A DNA stretch of 64,000 nucleotides from TH1177 sp036380115 (lineage in GTDB: Archaea; Thermoproteota; Nitrososphaeria; Nitrososphaerales; Nitrososphaeraceae): positions 29,687 through 93,686 of the forward strand of contig DASVFI010000209.1 in assembly GCA_036380115.1 (NCBI GenBank), written 5' to 3'. Position numbers and translations under genes: made by a program. How positions within the stretch are numbered: position 1 is the first letter of the stretch; each line of letters starts with the position of its first letter. Below are positions 1 to 8,124 of the stretch, in pieces. The notes under the pieces were generated by a model. That model had not been told where the DNA came from and did no database searches. It saw only the letters and a program-made list of their open reading frames with translations.

Positions 1-209
1 TTCCGAGCATCATCGCCATAATGTTTCAATGTAATATATGCATTTGTAATAACTGCTCTAAATCCTATTTTTTTGAGCAGATTTATATCTATTATTTGTT
101 TTACAGGATGAACAACTGGAATAAATGCTGGGGTGTCTATAATTCCATGGGCTGTATTTAATTTTCCTATTCGTCCGCCTAGGTCACTATATTTGACCTC
201 GAACGACAA
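1..209 (-). CDS. tgtA: Archaeosine tRNA-guanine transglycosylase, N-terminal fragment
   Basis: Partial gene; only about 69 N-terminal codons lie in the window and the 3' end runs off the left edge. The translation starts at a TTG and reads FEVKYSDLGGRIGKLNT, then TPAFIPVVHP and VITNAYI, the start typical of archaeal TgtA. This enzyme exchanges guanine-15 of tRNA for preQ0 on the way to archaeosine. The catalytic aspartates lie outside the window. The start sits only two bases after the stop of the upstream Sm-like gene, so the two are probably co-transcribed. No in-frame ATG is available nearby. The family call is firm; the exact start is less so. Confidence 0.82.
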   Translation of the reverse strand, partial: MSFEVKYSDLGGRIGKLNTAHGIIDTPAFIPVVHPVKQIIDINLLKKIGFRAVITNAYITLKHYGDDAR

Positions 210-211
210 AG

Positions 212-622
212 TTATTTCTTAGTCTCCCTTACAAATTCATCATAAATTGCTTTTATTCTATCGGCTGCAAGTCCTGTTCCTTCTTCGATTCCATTTTGTG
301 TAACTTTAATTTTATCCATAACTATAATTGCTCCAACATCTTCTCTAACTTTTACTAGACCTGGAAAAACCCTTGAAAATCTTTCTGCAAGTGCTTTTAA
401 ATCAAATGGTTTTTCCATTAATCTAATTTCCTTTACAAATGACCCATTTATGATTATCTTTATTATTCCACTTGTCTCTAAATCTTTTAATATCACATCT
501 AATTTTTCATTTATTCCAATTAATGTTCCACCATATGTTTTTTTATCTGATGTTTCTATGGATACTTTTTTTCCTAAGAATTGAATTGATTCCTCTCCAA
601 ATTTTCTAAATGCTACAGACAA
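212..622 (-). CDS. Sm-like (Lsm) protein with C-terminal domain, SmAP3-like
   Basis: A 136-residue protein. Residues about 8-68 form an Sm fold: the Sm1 part contains KKVSIETSDKKTYGGTLIGIN and the Sm2 part contains IINGSFVKEIRL. Archaeal Sm-like proteins form rings that bind U-rich RNA. Most are about 75 residues long; this one adds about 65 residues (FPGLVKVREDVGAIIVMDKI and on), the two-domain layout described for SmAP3. It lies directly upstream of tgtA on the same strand, in keeping with an RNA-related role. The RNA target cannot be read from the sequence. Confidence 0.75.
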   Translation of the reverse strand: MSVAFRKFGEESIQFLGKKVSIETSDKKTYGGTLIGINEKLDVILKDLETSGIIKIIINGSFVKEIRLMEKPFDLKALAERFSRVFPGLVKVREDVGAIIVMDKIKVTQNGIEEGTGLAADRIKAIYDEFVRETKK

Positions 623-710
623 ACTAATTCGATTGTGGTTATAATAGCAGCTATATATAATTTCAATATCTTTTTTTATTTATTATAATGATTTTTTATT
701 TTTATATTAT

Positions 711-1277
711 TTAGGTATTATGCAAAAACTTTTTAGCATCTCCAGTTCTATATATTAAATCTAGCCAATCTACTAATCCTATTTGTCTCTTTAATTTGTA
801 ATCATAATGATGAATAATTTTCTTCACTGATTCTTCAGGATCATCATAAGTCGTGTCTATTTCAGAGATTTTCTTTTTACCGAATACCTTTAAACTATCA
901 TAAAAACATATTCCTAGAATTTCAGAGAGTATATTTTCATGTATCTTTTTGTTAGAATATTGTCTTTTGTTGTAGGTTTCTATCAAAGAATATGGAGATC
1001 TTCTTAGTATGGCTATAAAATCTAATTCATTCCTTTTTACTACGTATGGTAAAAGATGACCAACTATTATTACATTATCATCATTAATTAACTCTTTTAA
1101 TAAAAATGATCTACTTTTTTTTAAATCAGCTTCAAATGTTTCAATACTGAAAGTTTGATTTGATATAATTAATTTATTTATATCTATTATTTTACTATTT
1201 TTTATTTTTTTCGATAGTAAATTGGTTACGGTATGTTTACCAACACCAGGATTCCCAGTAATTCCTATTCTTGCCAT
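711..1277 (-). CDS. AK6/Fap7-type adenylate kinase-like NTPase
   Basis: A 188-residue P-loop protein. The Walker A motif GNPGVGKHT sits at residues 8-16, and a lid-like segment (RRSPYSLIETYNKRQYSNKKIHENILSEI region) carries the KIxEN..EI signature of the AK6/Fap7/hCINAP family. These proteins have adenylate kinase and ATPase activity and assist late maturation of the small ribosomal subunit in eukaryotes and archaea. The initiating ATG directly precedes the P-loop strand, as is usual. It lies 88 bp upstream of the Sm-like gene on the same strand. Family assignment is good; the physiological role here is inferred from homologues. Confidence 0.78.
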   Translation of the reverse strand: MARIGITGNPGVGKHTVTNLLSKKIKNSKIIDINKLIISNQTFSIETFEADLKKSRSFLLKELINDDNVIIVGHLLPYVVKRNELDFIAILRRSPYSLIETYNKRQYSNKKIHENILSEILGICFYDSLKVFGKKKISEIDTTYDDPEESVKKIIHHYDYKLKRQIGLVDWLDLIYRTGDAKKFLHNT

Positions 1278-1387
1278 TTAATATATAATAAACAAAAACA
1301 ACTTTCTAAATTCTGATGTTAATAGAATAACAAAAATAAAAAAGTTCTACAATAAAAATATAAAAAATGAGTTGAAATTTTCTATTT

Positions 1388-1412
1388 TATTGTATTGTAT
1401 TGTATTGTATTG
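1388..1412. repeat. Five tandem copies of the pentamer TATTG
   Basis: Five perfect head-to-tail TATTG units lie 6 bp beyond the ferredoxin stop codon. A 5-bp microsatellite can slip in replication, so its copy number may vary between strains. No function is evident. Confidence 0.85.
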
Positions 1413-1418
1413 TGGTTC

Positions 1419-1712
1419 TTAACCTTCTTCCCAGCCCTTGTCAAAGACACCGTTTTTGTGTAATGGGACTGGTTGTCCTGGGGTATATTCCATTGGTCTC
1501 ATCCAGAATATTGCATGTGTTGGACAAACTCCTACGCAGGCACCATCAGAGATGCATCTTTCTGGATAAAATACAAATGCTTTACCTCTTTTCCAGCCTT
1601 CTACCGGTTTTACTCTGAGAACGTCTGGACCAAGAGCAGTACAAATTTCTACACAAAGTGCACATCCAATACATCTTTGTTCATCAACATCTGGAAGTAT
1701 TGCAATTGTCAT
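1419..1712 (-). CDS. Two-cluster ferredoxin with an Asp in the second cluster motif
   Basis: A 97-residue ferredoxin, probably a soluble low-potential electron carrier. The first motif is canonical, with C14, C17, C20 and C24. The second reads CISDGACVGVCP, with C53, D56, C59 and C63, so the usual second cysteine is Asp. Aspartate here is known from Pyrococcus furiosus ferredoxin, where it allows interconversion of [4Fe-4S] and [3Fe-4S] forms; that this holds here is inference. A C-terminal tail of about 25 residues follows (MRPMEYTPGQ). A TATA-like GTTTAAATAG lies at about 1748-1757 on this strand. Plausible partners include the 2-oxoacid oxidoreductase at 14.6-17.5 kb. Confidence 0.88.
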   Translation of the reverse strand: MTIAILPDVDEQRCIGCALCVEICTALGPDVLRVKPVEGWKRGKAFVFYPERCISDGACVGVCPTHAIFWMRPMEYTPGQPVPLHKNGVFDKGWEEG

Positions 1713-1868
1713 TCAATATATCACTAAAGGTCCGATGTTGGTGAAACTATTTAAACCCTATGTCAATATCAAAACAGTGTTATAATATATTTATTAAGTT
1801 AAAGATAAAAAGAATAATTATGAAGATAAAAATTTGAAATAATAAAAAAAGCTAAAAGTATAATTATG

Positions 1869-2096
1869 TTATTTCTTGGGTGCCGCTGCTCTCAATACAT
1901 CTACTTGGCCGCTATGAAGCCAATCTTTTAGTTCTTCATGTGATGGCTTTGCATCATGTTTTCCTGCCAAGTGCAAATGAAGAAGAACATAATTAATTTG
2001 GTTCAATAATGGTTTGTTATTTTCGTCTCCTCTACGTGCTTTTTCTTTTAAATCTGCTGGAACTGTATTCCACCAGTCACTAAAACTTCTAACCAT
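1869..2096 (-). CDS. Small conserved protein of a WWNxxP family
   Basis: A 75-residue soluble protein of unknown function. It begins MVRSFSDWWNTVPADLKEKA and ends in a KPSHEELKDWLHSGQ helix. The layout (FxxWWNxxPxxLKxK, a central helix, then KPxxEELKxWL) recurs in the product at 34419-34631, so the window holds two paralogues. Highly charged with no membrane segment. A TATA-like TTATTAATC lies about 25-35 bp upstream of the ATG on this strand. No enzymatic motif is visible. Confidence 0.7.
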   Translation of the reverse strand: MVRSFSDWWNTVPADLKEKARRGDENNKPLLNQINYVLLHLHLAGKHDAKPSHEELKDWLHSGQVDVLRAAAPKK

Positions 2097-2251
2097 AGTA
2101 ACAGTTAATAGGATAGATTAATAAGCCTTTTGGGATTTTTTAACAGCGTTATAAATTAATTTGTAACTCTACAAATTAATCTTTAACTATCATTTACATC
2201 AATAGCTCAAAATGTGATTATAATATATTCTTATTATTATTTTAATAATTC

Positions 2252-3097
2252 ATGTCGTTTTCATTTGATGAGATGCTTAAAGCATATGAATTTTACAAAC
2301 AATATAAATCACAAAATCCTCCTATGCACCATGAACGATTTATATTTCCATTATTTTCTGGAACCTATTTTTGTTATAGAAAAATTGATGTTCTACGTAT
2401 AATATCAATTGCTAAAGTTCTCTCTAATAATGCTACATATATCGATGTTGGCTGCGGTAATGGTGATTTTTTAAAAAGAATACGAAAATGTCTACCACAG
2501 TCTATAGGTATAGAACAAAATCTACTACCTTTTTATCTATTAAAAAAAACAAAACCTGACTATATATATTCAATTCCGATTGAAATGTTCAAACCTGAAA
2601 GCGCATTTGATTTAGCCTTTGTTGGATGGATGCAACCAGGTGTAGATTTTCGTAAATATGTTGCTAAATTGACAAATTGTATAATAACTACATTTGACTC
2701 TGGAGGTCAATGTGGTATAAACGGCGGTTGTGAATATGAAGAATTTGGTTTCAATAAAATTGCTTCTTGGAGAACTCCATCATGGATCGATGTAAATAGT
2801 GAACTTATGAACAATTACTATACAAATTTATTAATAGATAAAGTGACTTTAAGACAGCATTTATCAAGATTAAGAACAGCTAATAATTTTTGGTATGTCT
2901 ATTCTAATAGGAGTATTGCTAAAGAGATCACTACTGCTTTAAAATCACATATTCAAAAAGAAGAAGAAGATGATTTATCTTCAAGAGAAAGATTTGGTTT
3001 TGAATCTATTTTAGACGAATGTGGTTTTGGATACCATGAGAATTTGTCATCTTTAATTTCTACTGAAAAGCATTTATGGAAAGTACAGTTTCATTAA
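2252..3097 (+). CDS. SAM-dependent methyltransferase, class I fold
   Basis: A 281-residue protein. Residues 64-71 (IDVGCGNG) are motif I of Rossmann-fold methyltransferases, which binds S-adenosylmethionine, and EQNLLPF follows where the ribose-binding acidic residue is expected. About 60 residues precede motif I, and the C-terminal 100 residues are specific to this protein. The substrate cannot be inferred. It stands alone, divergent from the WWN gene, with an AT-rich accessory stretch behind it. The ATG at 2252 is preceded by AT-rich sequence and is a reasonable start. Confidence 0.65.
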   Translation: MSFSFDEMLKAYEFYKQYKSQNPPMHHERFIFPLFSGTYFCYRKIDVLRIISIAKVLSNNATYIDVGCGNGDFLKRIRKCLPQSIGIEQNLLPFYLLKKTKPDYIYSIPIEMFKPESAFDLAFVGWMQPGVDFRKYVAKLTNCIITTFDSGGQCGINGGCEYEEFGFNKIASWRTPSWIDVNSELMNNYYTNLLIDKVTLRQHLSRLRTANNFWYVYSNRSIAKEITTALKSHIQKEEEDDLSSRERFGFESILDECGFGYHENLSSLISTEKHLWKVQFH

Positions 3098-3139
3098 GTA
3101 TAGTTAAATATTTCAAAATACTAACACAATCTAAATAAT

Positions 3140-3346
3140 TTGAGATGTAGCAGTATTAATAATCAACAAGAATTTAATCCTTCAAATCTATCAAAAATTG
3201 CTTATAGTAATTTTATTAATGCTATAAAGACCCAGAAACCAGAGAAAATACCGTTGCAACTTTTTAAAATTTATCGACTATTAGAAAGATACAATATTTC
3301 TGACCTTTTACAAAGAATTTTAAAGATGATAGTTTCAAAATTGTAG
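3140..3346 (+). CDS. Possible small hypothetical protein
   Basis: A 68-codon frame opening with TTG, 42 bp after the methyltransferase. The product (MRCSSINNQQEF then FINAIKTQKPEKIPLQLFKIYRLLERYNISDLLQRIL) looks helical in its second half and has no known motif. The non-ATG start and lack of recognisable homology leave it doubtful; it could be the relic of a longer gene. Confidence 0.3.
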   Translation: MRCSSINNQQEFNPSNLSKIAYSNFINAIKTQKPEKIPLQLFKIYRLLERYNISDLLQRILKMIVSKL

Positions 3347-3778
3347 ATATCTTTGTAATTAAGGATTGAACCCACAAATATCAAGGAAAAAACTTGCAGA
3401 CGGTTGGTCATAGGCCGGAGCACTATCAACCAATTCCATTCACCATCTTCATATAATAATAGTTCAGACTATGACTAAATACAACAAGAAATAATTAATA
3501 GATATAGATAGAAAAAAAGAGGATTAAAAAAGAATAATAAAATTTAATTATAATATAACAAAAAAATTAACAATATAATAAAATTGCTAAATATGTAGAT
3601 TCTCTCTCAAAATTTCAAATGTAATATTAAATTCTTTTATTACTATATTATTAGAATCTTATAAAAGCATTGTTATCGGTATTAATCATAAGTTATCGAA
3701 CCTATTACTAAAAATATATTACCTATTAATAACATCAAAAAATCTTGATTATTAAGAAGAATAACAATTACAATTATA
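3347..3778. other. Gene-free AT-rich interval
   Basis: About 430 bp without a credible gene. It holds two copies of a dispersed motif built on CTATGAC (about 3408-3418 on the minus strand and 3467-3476 on the plus strand) and a short minus-strand stretch near 3366-3375 (GGTTCAATCC) that resembles a tRNA T-arm, though the pairing around it fails. Otherwise low-complexity A/T. Confidence 0.5.
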
Positions 3779-3966
3779 ATGGCATATGATGATGATATAA
3801 AAATTGAAACAGATGAAGATGTAGGAATAGATGATAAAATAAAAGCAGGAGCAAAAGCACTAGGTAAAAAGTGGAGAAATCTTGATAACGAGTAAATTCA
3901 GAATACAATGCAGAAAAAACTAAAGAAAGAGTAGTTGATTGAAAAAAAGGTGAATCCAATGAATAA
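3779..3966 (+). pseudogene. Decayed small acidic protein gene (frameshifted)
   Basis: An ATG at 3779 opens a 38-codon frame: MAYDDDIKIETDEDVGIDDKI, then KAGAKALGKKWRNLDNE and a TAA at 3893. In the next frame the sequence continues NSEYNAEKTKERVVD, a stop, then KKGESNE, which reads as the natural continuation of a small KAGAKA-type, CsbD-like stress protein. One frameshift and one nonsense codon would therefore have broken it. The 38-residue piece could still be translated. The family assignment is a guess from composition. Confidence 0.4.
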
Positions 3967-4212
3967 CAATTTAATATACAATAAAACACTTTTGATAATG
4001 GTAGCAATAGCAACAGCAATGTTTTTTGGTTGCAACAATGTTTTCAACGTCAACTTTCACTATTGTTCAATATTTACACAATCAGAATAAGAAGGAGATT
4101 GAGTAAATCTAGCCATACAGAATGCGATCAATCACCTAATCAGACTGGTGAAGCAATTCAAGGAAATACCAGTGATATTGGTTCTAAGATAATCAAAGAA
4201 ACAAAGATGTAG
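3959..4212 (+). pseudogene. Decayed secreted small protein gene (frameshifted)
   Basis: The frame from the ATG at 3959 encodes a 43-residue peptide with a signal-like N-terminus (MNNNLIYNKTLLIMVAIATA, then MFFGC) and ends at 4090. The +2 frame carries on with NQTGEAIQGNTSDIGSKIIKETKM up to 4212, the polar low-complexity tail expected of a small exported protein. Two pieces in different frames suggest a frameshifted relic. An alternative is a genuine 43-residue membrane microprotein with an unrelated tail. Confidence 0.35.
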
Positions 4213-4433
4213 TTGAAAATTGATAAAAAATACAGATTTAGCAAAGTAATTCAACTTTTTTTATAATTTTATTAGTTCATTTTTATTATTGTTATTTGAG
4301 ATTTTCCACATATCCTCTATTTCGTATTAAATTTATTATTTCAAGGTAATTTTTTATATACAACTTTTTAACATCAATTAAATCAAGAGAATCAATTTAA
4401 ATAATTGTTTTATGCATAAATTTAATTATTAAT
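4213..4433. other. Short intergenic A/T-rich stretch
   Basis: No open frame or structure stands out. The last 60 bp probably carry the promoter of the following gene (TTTTATATAC near 4350). Confidence 0.4.
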
Positions 4434-4730
4434 TTGATTAAAAATTGGGATGAAGAAGAAGCAGCCAAAGATGCAAAAACTTATCAAACTAAAGAAGGTG
4501 GTTTAAGAGCACTAGATCATATCATAAAAAAATATATGGGAACTAGAGAAGATAAGAAAATTAATCCATCAAAACAAACTGCCGATGAAGTTTTAGATTT
4601 ATTCACAAATACCTTATTATTTGATAAGGAATTCCATCAGTTTGCATTAGATAATTATAGAGTTTTAATCGAATATGATAAGAAAGAGAATGTATTAGAT
4701 ATTGTTAAAATGAAAGATTATGATGATTGA
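4434..4730 (+). CDS. Hypothetical charged protein
   Basis: A 98-residue acidic, lysine-rich protein with no membrane segment, starting at TTG; the upstream ATG frame is closed by a stop. Visible parts: an N-terminal charged helix (NWDEEEAAKDAKTYQTKEGG), a KYMGTREDKK turn and a C-terminal strand-rich part (FHQFALDNYRVLIEYDKKEN). I do not recognise it. Its neighbours on the left are decayed accessory genes, but this frame is intact. Confidence 0.5.
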   Translation: MIKNWDEEEAAKDAKTYQTKEGGLRALDHIIKKYMGTREDKKINPSKQTADEVLDLFTNTLLFDKEFHQFALDNYRVLIEYDKKENVLDIVKMKDYDD

Positions 4731-5489
4731 ATCTATACAACATAAAAACAAACAATATTCAAATTCGAACAAGAATGAAAAATATAGTGAATACTTGATA
4801 AATAAGATTTCAAAGATATAATTTACAATTTAATGCGAAAAAAAAGGTCAAATATCGTAAGTTGATATATATATATACAAAATGATTAAACAAGTCATAG
4901 TCTGGACATTCTTATAATCAATCAATCAATCGCATAGGTTTATCTCAGACTGACAATTATTAAGATTAATAGTTTTATGCTTATTCTTATTGTAGCAGAA
5001 TCAATTGTTATTGTATGTCTCATTTTACCAATGTATGATAAGCAATTCGCTCATTATTGGCTTTTTGAATAACTTTTATCTCAAATTTTTATATATTATA
5101 GCTCGTTTTCATAATTAATTGTAGTATTTCAATGTCATCTACAATTGATTGGGCTATGACAATTAAATTATCTTCATTTATTAAATATTTTAGGAATCCC
5201 TATTTCTGTACCTTAACCAATAAATCAAATTCTGCATCTGCCATATCTCTTATATTTGTCATAATTATTAATTCATAGATGCTATGACAGTTTTCACTAT
5301 TAAATTATATCAGATAATTAATGTTATAACCATAAAATCATTTACTTTGTTCCAAAATAAATTGCGATGTTAACTTTGTTTGTTACTTATTTTTGTTCCA
5401 TAAAGGTGACTATGGCATTTATTATTACCTATAAAGCAATTTTCATTATTTAACTGATAATGAAATTACATTCATTAATGACGACTTTT
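4731..5489. other. Gene-poor interval upstream of ilvD
   Basis: About 760 bp. It contains CAATCAATCAATCAATCG at about 4918-4935, a dispersed-motif copy (GTCATAGTCTGG at 4895-4906), a possible 31-residue one-helix peptide at 4977-5072 and the broken minus-strand frame at 5089-5262. Otherwise nothing convincing. Confidence 0.5.
5089..5262 (-). pseudogene. Small relic frame with internal stop
   Basis: A 58-codon minus-strand frame starts MTNIRDMADAEFDLLVKVQK, hits one TAG, and continues GFLKYLINEDNLIVIAQSIV to a TAA. The regular composition on both sides of the stop suggests a once-intact gene. The segment encoding LIVIAQSIV matches 23 of 24 bases at 35279-35302, where the translation is VVIAKSIV, so this is one member of a decaying repeated family. 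Function unknown. Confidence 0.35.
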
Positions 5490-7169
5490 TTATCCTACTA
5501 TTGGTTTTGTTATGGCTCCTTCAGAAGCGGAATTTACTAAAGATGCATATTTTGCCAATACACCAGTTTTATAATGTGGTTTTATCGACTTCCGCTTTTT
5601 TTCCCTTCTTTTAAATTCAGCTTTAGATATCAATAGGTCAATAATTCCTTTCTTGATGTCTATACTAATGAGGTCGCCGTCTTCTACCAAACTAATAGGG
5701 CCTCCAACCATTGCCTCGGGAGATACATGTCCTATCATGAATCCTCTTGTTGCACCTGAGAATCTTCCATCAGTTACCATAGATACTTTTTCCCCTAGAC
5801 CTTGTCCTACTAATGCTGCAGTCACAGATAACATTTCTCTCATACCTGGACCACCCTTAGGACCTTCATATCTTATTACTACTGTATCACCTTCTACAAT
5901 TCTGTTTTTAGATATTGCCCTAAATGCATTCTCTTCATTTTCAAATACTTTTGCTTTTCCTACAAACTTGGTCGATTTCACTCCAGCAATCTTTACAACA
6001 GCACCATCTGGTGCTAATGTTCCCTTTAAAATTTTGATTGTTCCTTCTTTCTCAATAGGATTTTCATAAGAACTCAAAACATTTTCATCAATATTTGAAT
6101 TTAAGTTAAATGATTCCAGATTTTGTTCCATTGTTTTGCCAGTAACGGTTAATGTCTTTCCGTTTAGGAGTCCATTTTTTAATAATGTTTTTAATACAAT
6201 TGGGATCCCCCCAATTTTGTCCAAATCTAACATCACATATAATCCTCCTGGTCTCATATTCACAATATGAGGAGTACGTTTTCGTATTCTCTCAAAATCC
6301 TTTAAACTTAATTTTATACCTATTTCTCTCGCTATTGCTAAAAGATGCAATACTGCATTTGTTGATCCTCCTAATGCATTTGCAATAGTTATTGCATTTT
6401 CAAATGCTTCAAAAGTCATTATGTCTTTTGGATTAATGCCATTTTCTATAAGAGTTGCTATAGTCTTTCCTGTTTCATAACATATCTCATTTCTTTTTTC
6501 ACTTTCTGCTGGAGGAGAGGCACTACCAGGTAATGACATGCCTAAAGCTTCACTGATAGATGCCATTGTATTTGCAGTATACATACCTCCACATGAACCA
6601 GCAGATGGACAAGCAACATTTTCTAGTTGAATTAGTTCTTCTAAACTGATCTTATTTGCTTCAAATGAACCAACAGCTTCATAAACATCTTGTATTGTTA
6701 CATTCTTATTGTTCCAATTTCCAGGCATTATTGTTCCTCCGTAGACAAAAATTGAAGGTAAATTTAATCTGGCCATGCCCATTAATGTACCTGGCAAACT
6801 TTTGTCACAGCCTGAAATTCCCACTAAACCATCATACTGATGGGCTCTCATCATAATTTCTATTGAGTCTGCTATTATTTCTCTACTGACTAAAGATGCT
6901 TTCATACCTTCATGTCCCATAGCTATACCATCTGATACTGCGATAGCGGTAAACTCTCTTGGAGTACAATTTGACTCTGATACTCCTTTCTTTGCAAATT
7001 GTGCAAGATTACCTAAATGTATGTTACAGGGAGTGGCTTCATTGCAAGTAGAAGATACACCAATAAGAGGTTTATCTAGATCTTTGTCTTTTAGTCCCAT
7101 TGCCTTATACATAGCTCTATGAGGTGCCCTTGATGGTCCTTCAAGAGTTTTTCTACTGGGTAATTCCAT
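5490..7169 (-). CDS. ilvD: Dihydroxy-acid dehydratase
   Basis: A full-length 559-residue IlvD. It dehydrates 2,3-dihydroxy-3-methylbutanoate and its isoleucine-pathway counterpart to the 2-oxo acids, the penultimate step to valine, leucine and isoleucine. The Fe-S and Mg sites are visible: CNEATPCNIH near residues 43-52, GCDKSLPG near 120-127 and AGSCGGMYTANTM near 190. The C-terminus (KPHYKTGVLAKYASLVNSAS) is intact. A diverged fragment of this same C-terminal segment lies at 34.1-34.2 kb. The gene stands alone, with AT-rich DNA downstream. Confidence 0.96.
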   Translation of the reverse strand: MELPSRKTLEGPSRAPHRAMYKAMGLKDKDLDKPLIGVSSTCNEATPCNIHLGNLAQFAKKGVSESNCTPREFTAIAVSDGIAMGHEGMKASLVSREIIADSIEIMMRAHQYDGLVGISGCDKSLPGTLMGMARLNLPSIFVYGGTIMPGNWNNKNVTIQDVYEAVGSFEANKISLEELIQLENVACPSAGSCGGMYTANTMASISEALGMSLPGSASPPAESEKRNEICYETGKTIATLIENGINPKDIMTFEAFENAITIANALGGSTNAVLHLLAIAREIGIKLSLKDFERIRKRTPHIVNMRPGGLYVMLDLDKIGGIPIVLKTLLKNGLLNGKTLTVTGKTMEQNLESFNLNSNIDENVLSSYENPIEKEGTIKILKGTLAPDGAVVKIAGVKSTKFVGKAKVFENEENAFRAISKNRIVEGDTVVIRYEGPKGGPGMREMLSVTAALVGQGLGEKVSMVTDGRFSGATRGFMIGHVSPEAMVGGPISLVEDGDLISIDIKKGIIDLLISKAEFKRREKKRKSIKPHYKTGVLAKYASLVNSASEGAITKPIVG

Positions 7170-7256
7170 TAAATTAAGAATATAAAAGTATATTTTAATA
7201 TCTTTCCTTCAGAATTATATTATATACAAATAATCTAAAAAATTCTAAAAATTGAT

Positions 7257-7445
7257 TTATTCTATGGTAGCTGTAATTTTTAATGTATCTATTCCTTCAA
7301 TCTTAAAGATAGTGTCACACATTCCACATTCTGTACTTCCATTTGTCAAATCAGCAAGAGATATTTCATCATTATGGTATTCGCATTTAGGACAGTCAAA
7401 TGAAAAAATTACATTAAAATTCTCTATTTCAATAGTTTCTGCCAT
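7257..7445 (-). CDS. Small zinc-ribbon protein
   Basis: A 62-residue protein with two CxxC pairs: CPKC at about residues 18-21 and CGMC at about 40-43, spaced as in a zinc ribbon, with beta-strand-like sequence on both sides (NVIFSFDCPKCEY; DTIFKIEGIDTLKI). Such small proteins in archaea often bind nucleic acid or another protein, but nothing here fixes a role. It sits alone, 88 bp upstream of ilvD on the same strand. The ATG is well placed. Confidence 0.65.
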   Translation of the reverse strand: MAETIEIENFNVIFSFDCPKCEYHNDEISLADLTNGSTECGMCDTIFKIEGIDTLKITATIE

Positions 7446-7554
7446 TATGTAAGAGATAGGAGGAAATAGTTATATTTAAAATTGGCTATAATAATTTATA
7501 ATTATTTTAAATTTGTATATTTGAAATATCAAGAAATAAATAGTAATATTAGTA

Positions 7555-8025
7555 ATGATAGAAAAAGTTATTATGAATAACAATACAAATAAATATCATT
7601 GTATTTTTTGTTCAATAATTAATGGGACTAATAAAGGAATAACTGTTTATGATAATAATCATTTTTTAGTATTGATGGATAAATATCCAATTAGTCATGG
7701 GCATACCTTAGTGATTCCAAAGAAACATTACGATAATTTACTTTTTATGCCTTATGATGAAGTAGGAAAATTATATTCCCTTGTTAGTATTATAGCTAAA
7801 GCAGTAGTTTCTGCAGTTTCTGCAGATGGATTTAATATAGGACAAAATAATGGAAAAACAGCAAATCAGATAATTCCTCATGTGCATGTTCATGTTATTC
7901 CTAGATTTAAAAATGATAATTCTAATGGGAGATGGCCTACAAGATATATTGCAAAAGAAGAAGAGTTATATGACTTCTCTAAAAAGATAAAAAATCAATT
8001 AGATGGTTTATCTATTTTAGATTAA
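7555..8025 (+). CDS. HIT-family nucleotide hydrolase
   Basis: A 156-residue protein of the histidine-triad superfamily. The catalytic triad HVHVHVIPR lies at about residues 120-128, and the N-terminal CIFCSIINGT segment matches HINT/Fhit-type proteins, whose cysteines may bind zinc. Members hydrolyse adenylyl conjugates such as AMP-lysine or Ap4A. The ATG at 7555 gives a six-residue longer N-terminus than the ATG at 7573 (MNNNTNKYHC); the second may be the true start. Convergent with serS. Confidence 0.85.
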   Translation: MIEKVIMNNNTNKYHCIFCSIINGTNKGITVYDNNHFLVLMDKYPISHGHTLVIPKKHYDNLLFMPYDEVGKLYSLVSIIAKAVVSAVSADGFNIGQNNGKTANQIIPHVHVHVIPRFKNDNSNGRWPTRYIAKEEELYDFSKKIKNQLDGLSILD

Positions 8026-8124
8026 TTAAATACATTCATCCTTTTTTCTCTTAATGTAATTTAATTTATTTCTATTATTTAGGATTTAATTATGACAAAA
8101 AAATACATATATTAAATATAACAT

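Noticed and set aside
3359..3445. tRNA-like stretch on the minus strand (GGTTCAATCC and a CCGGCCTATGACC loop-like part)
   Set aside because: No acceptor stem pairs and the T-stem has only two pairs. At most a degenerate fragment, so not listed as a tRNA.
4918..4935. CAATCAATCAATCAATCG as a possible CRISPR or origin repeat
   Set aside because: Too short, with no spacers or further copies; a simple tetranucleotide repeat.
5653..6856. Long plus-strand frames opposite ilvD
   Set aside because: They are shadows of a well-conserved coding strand.
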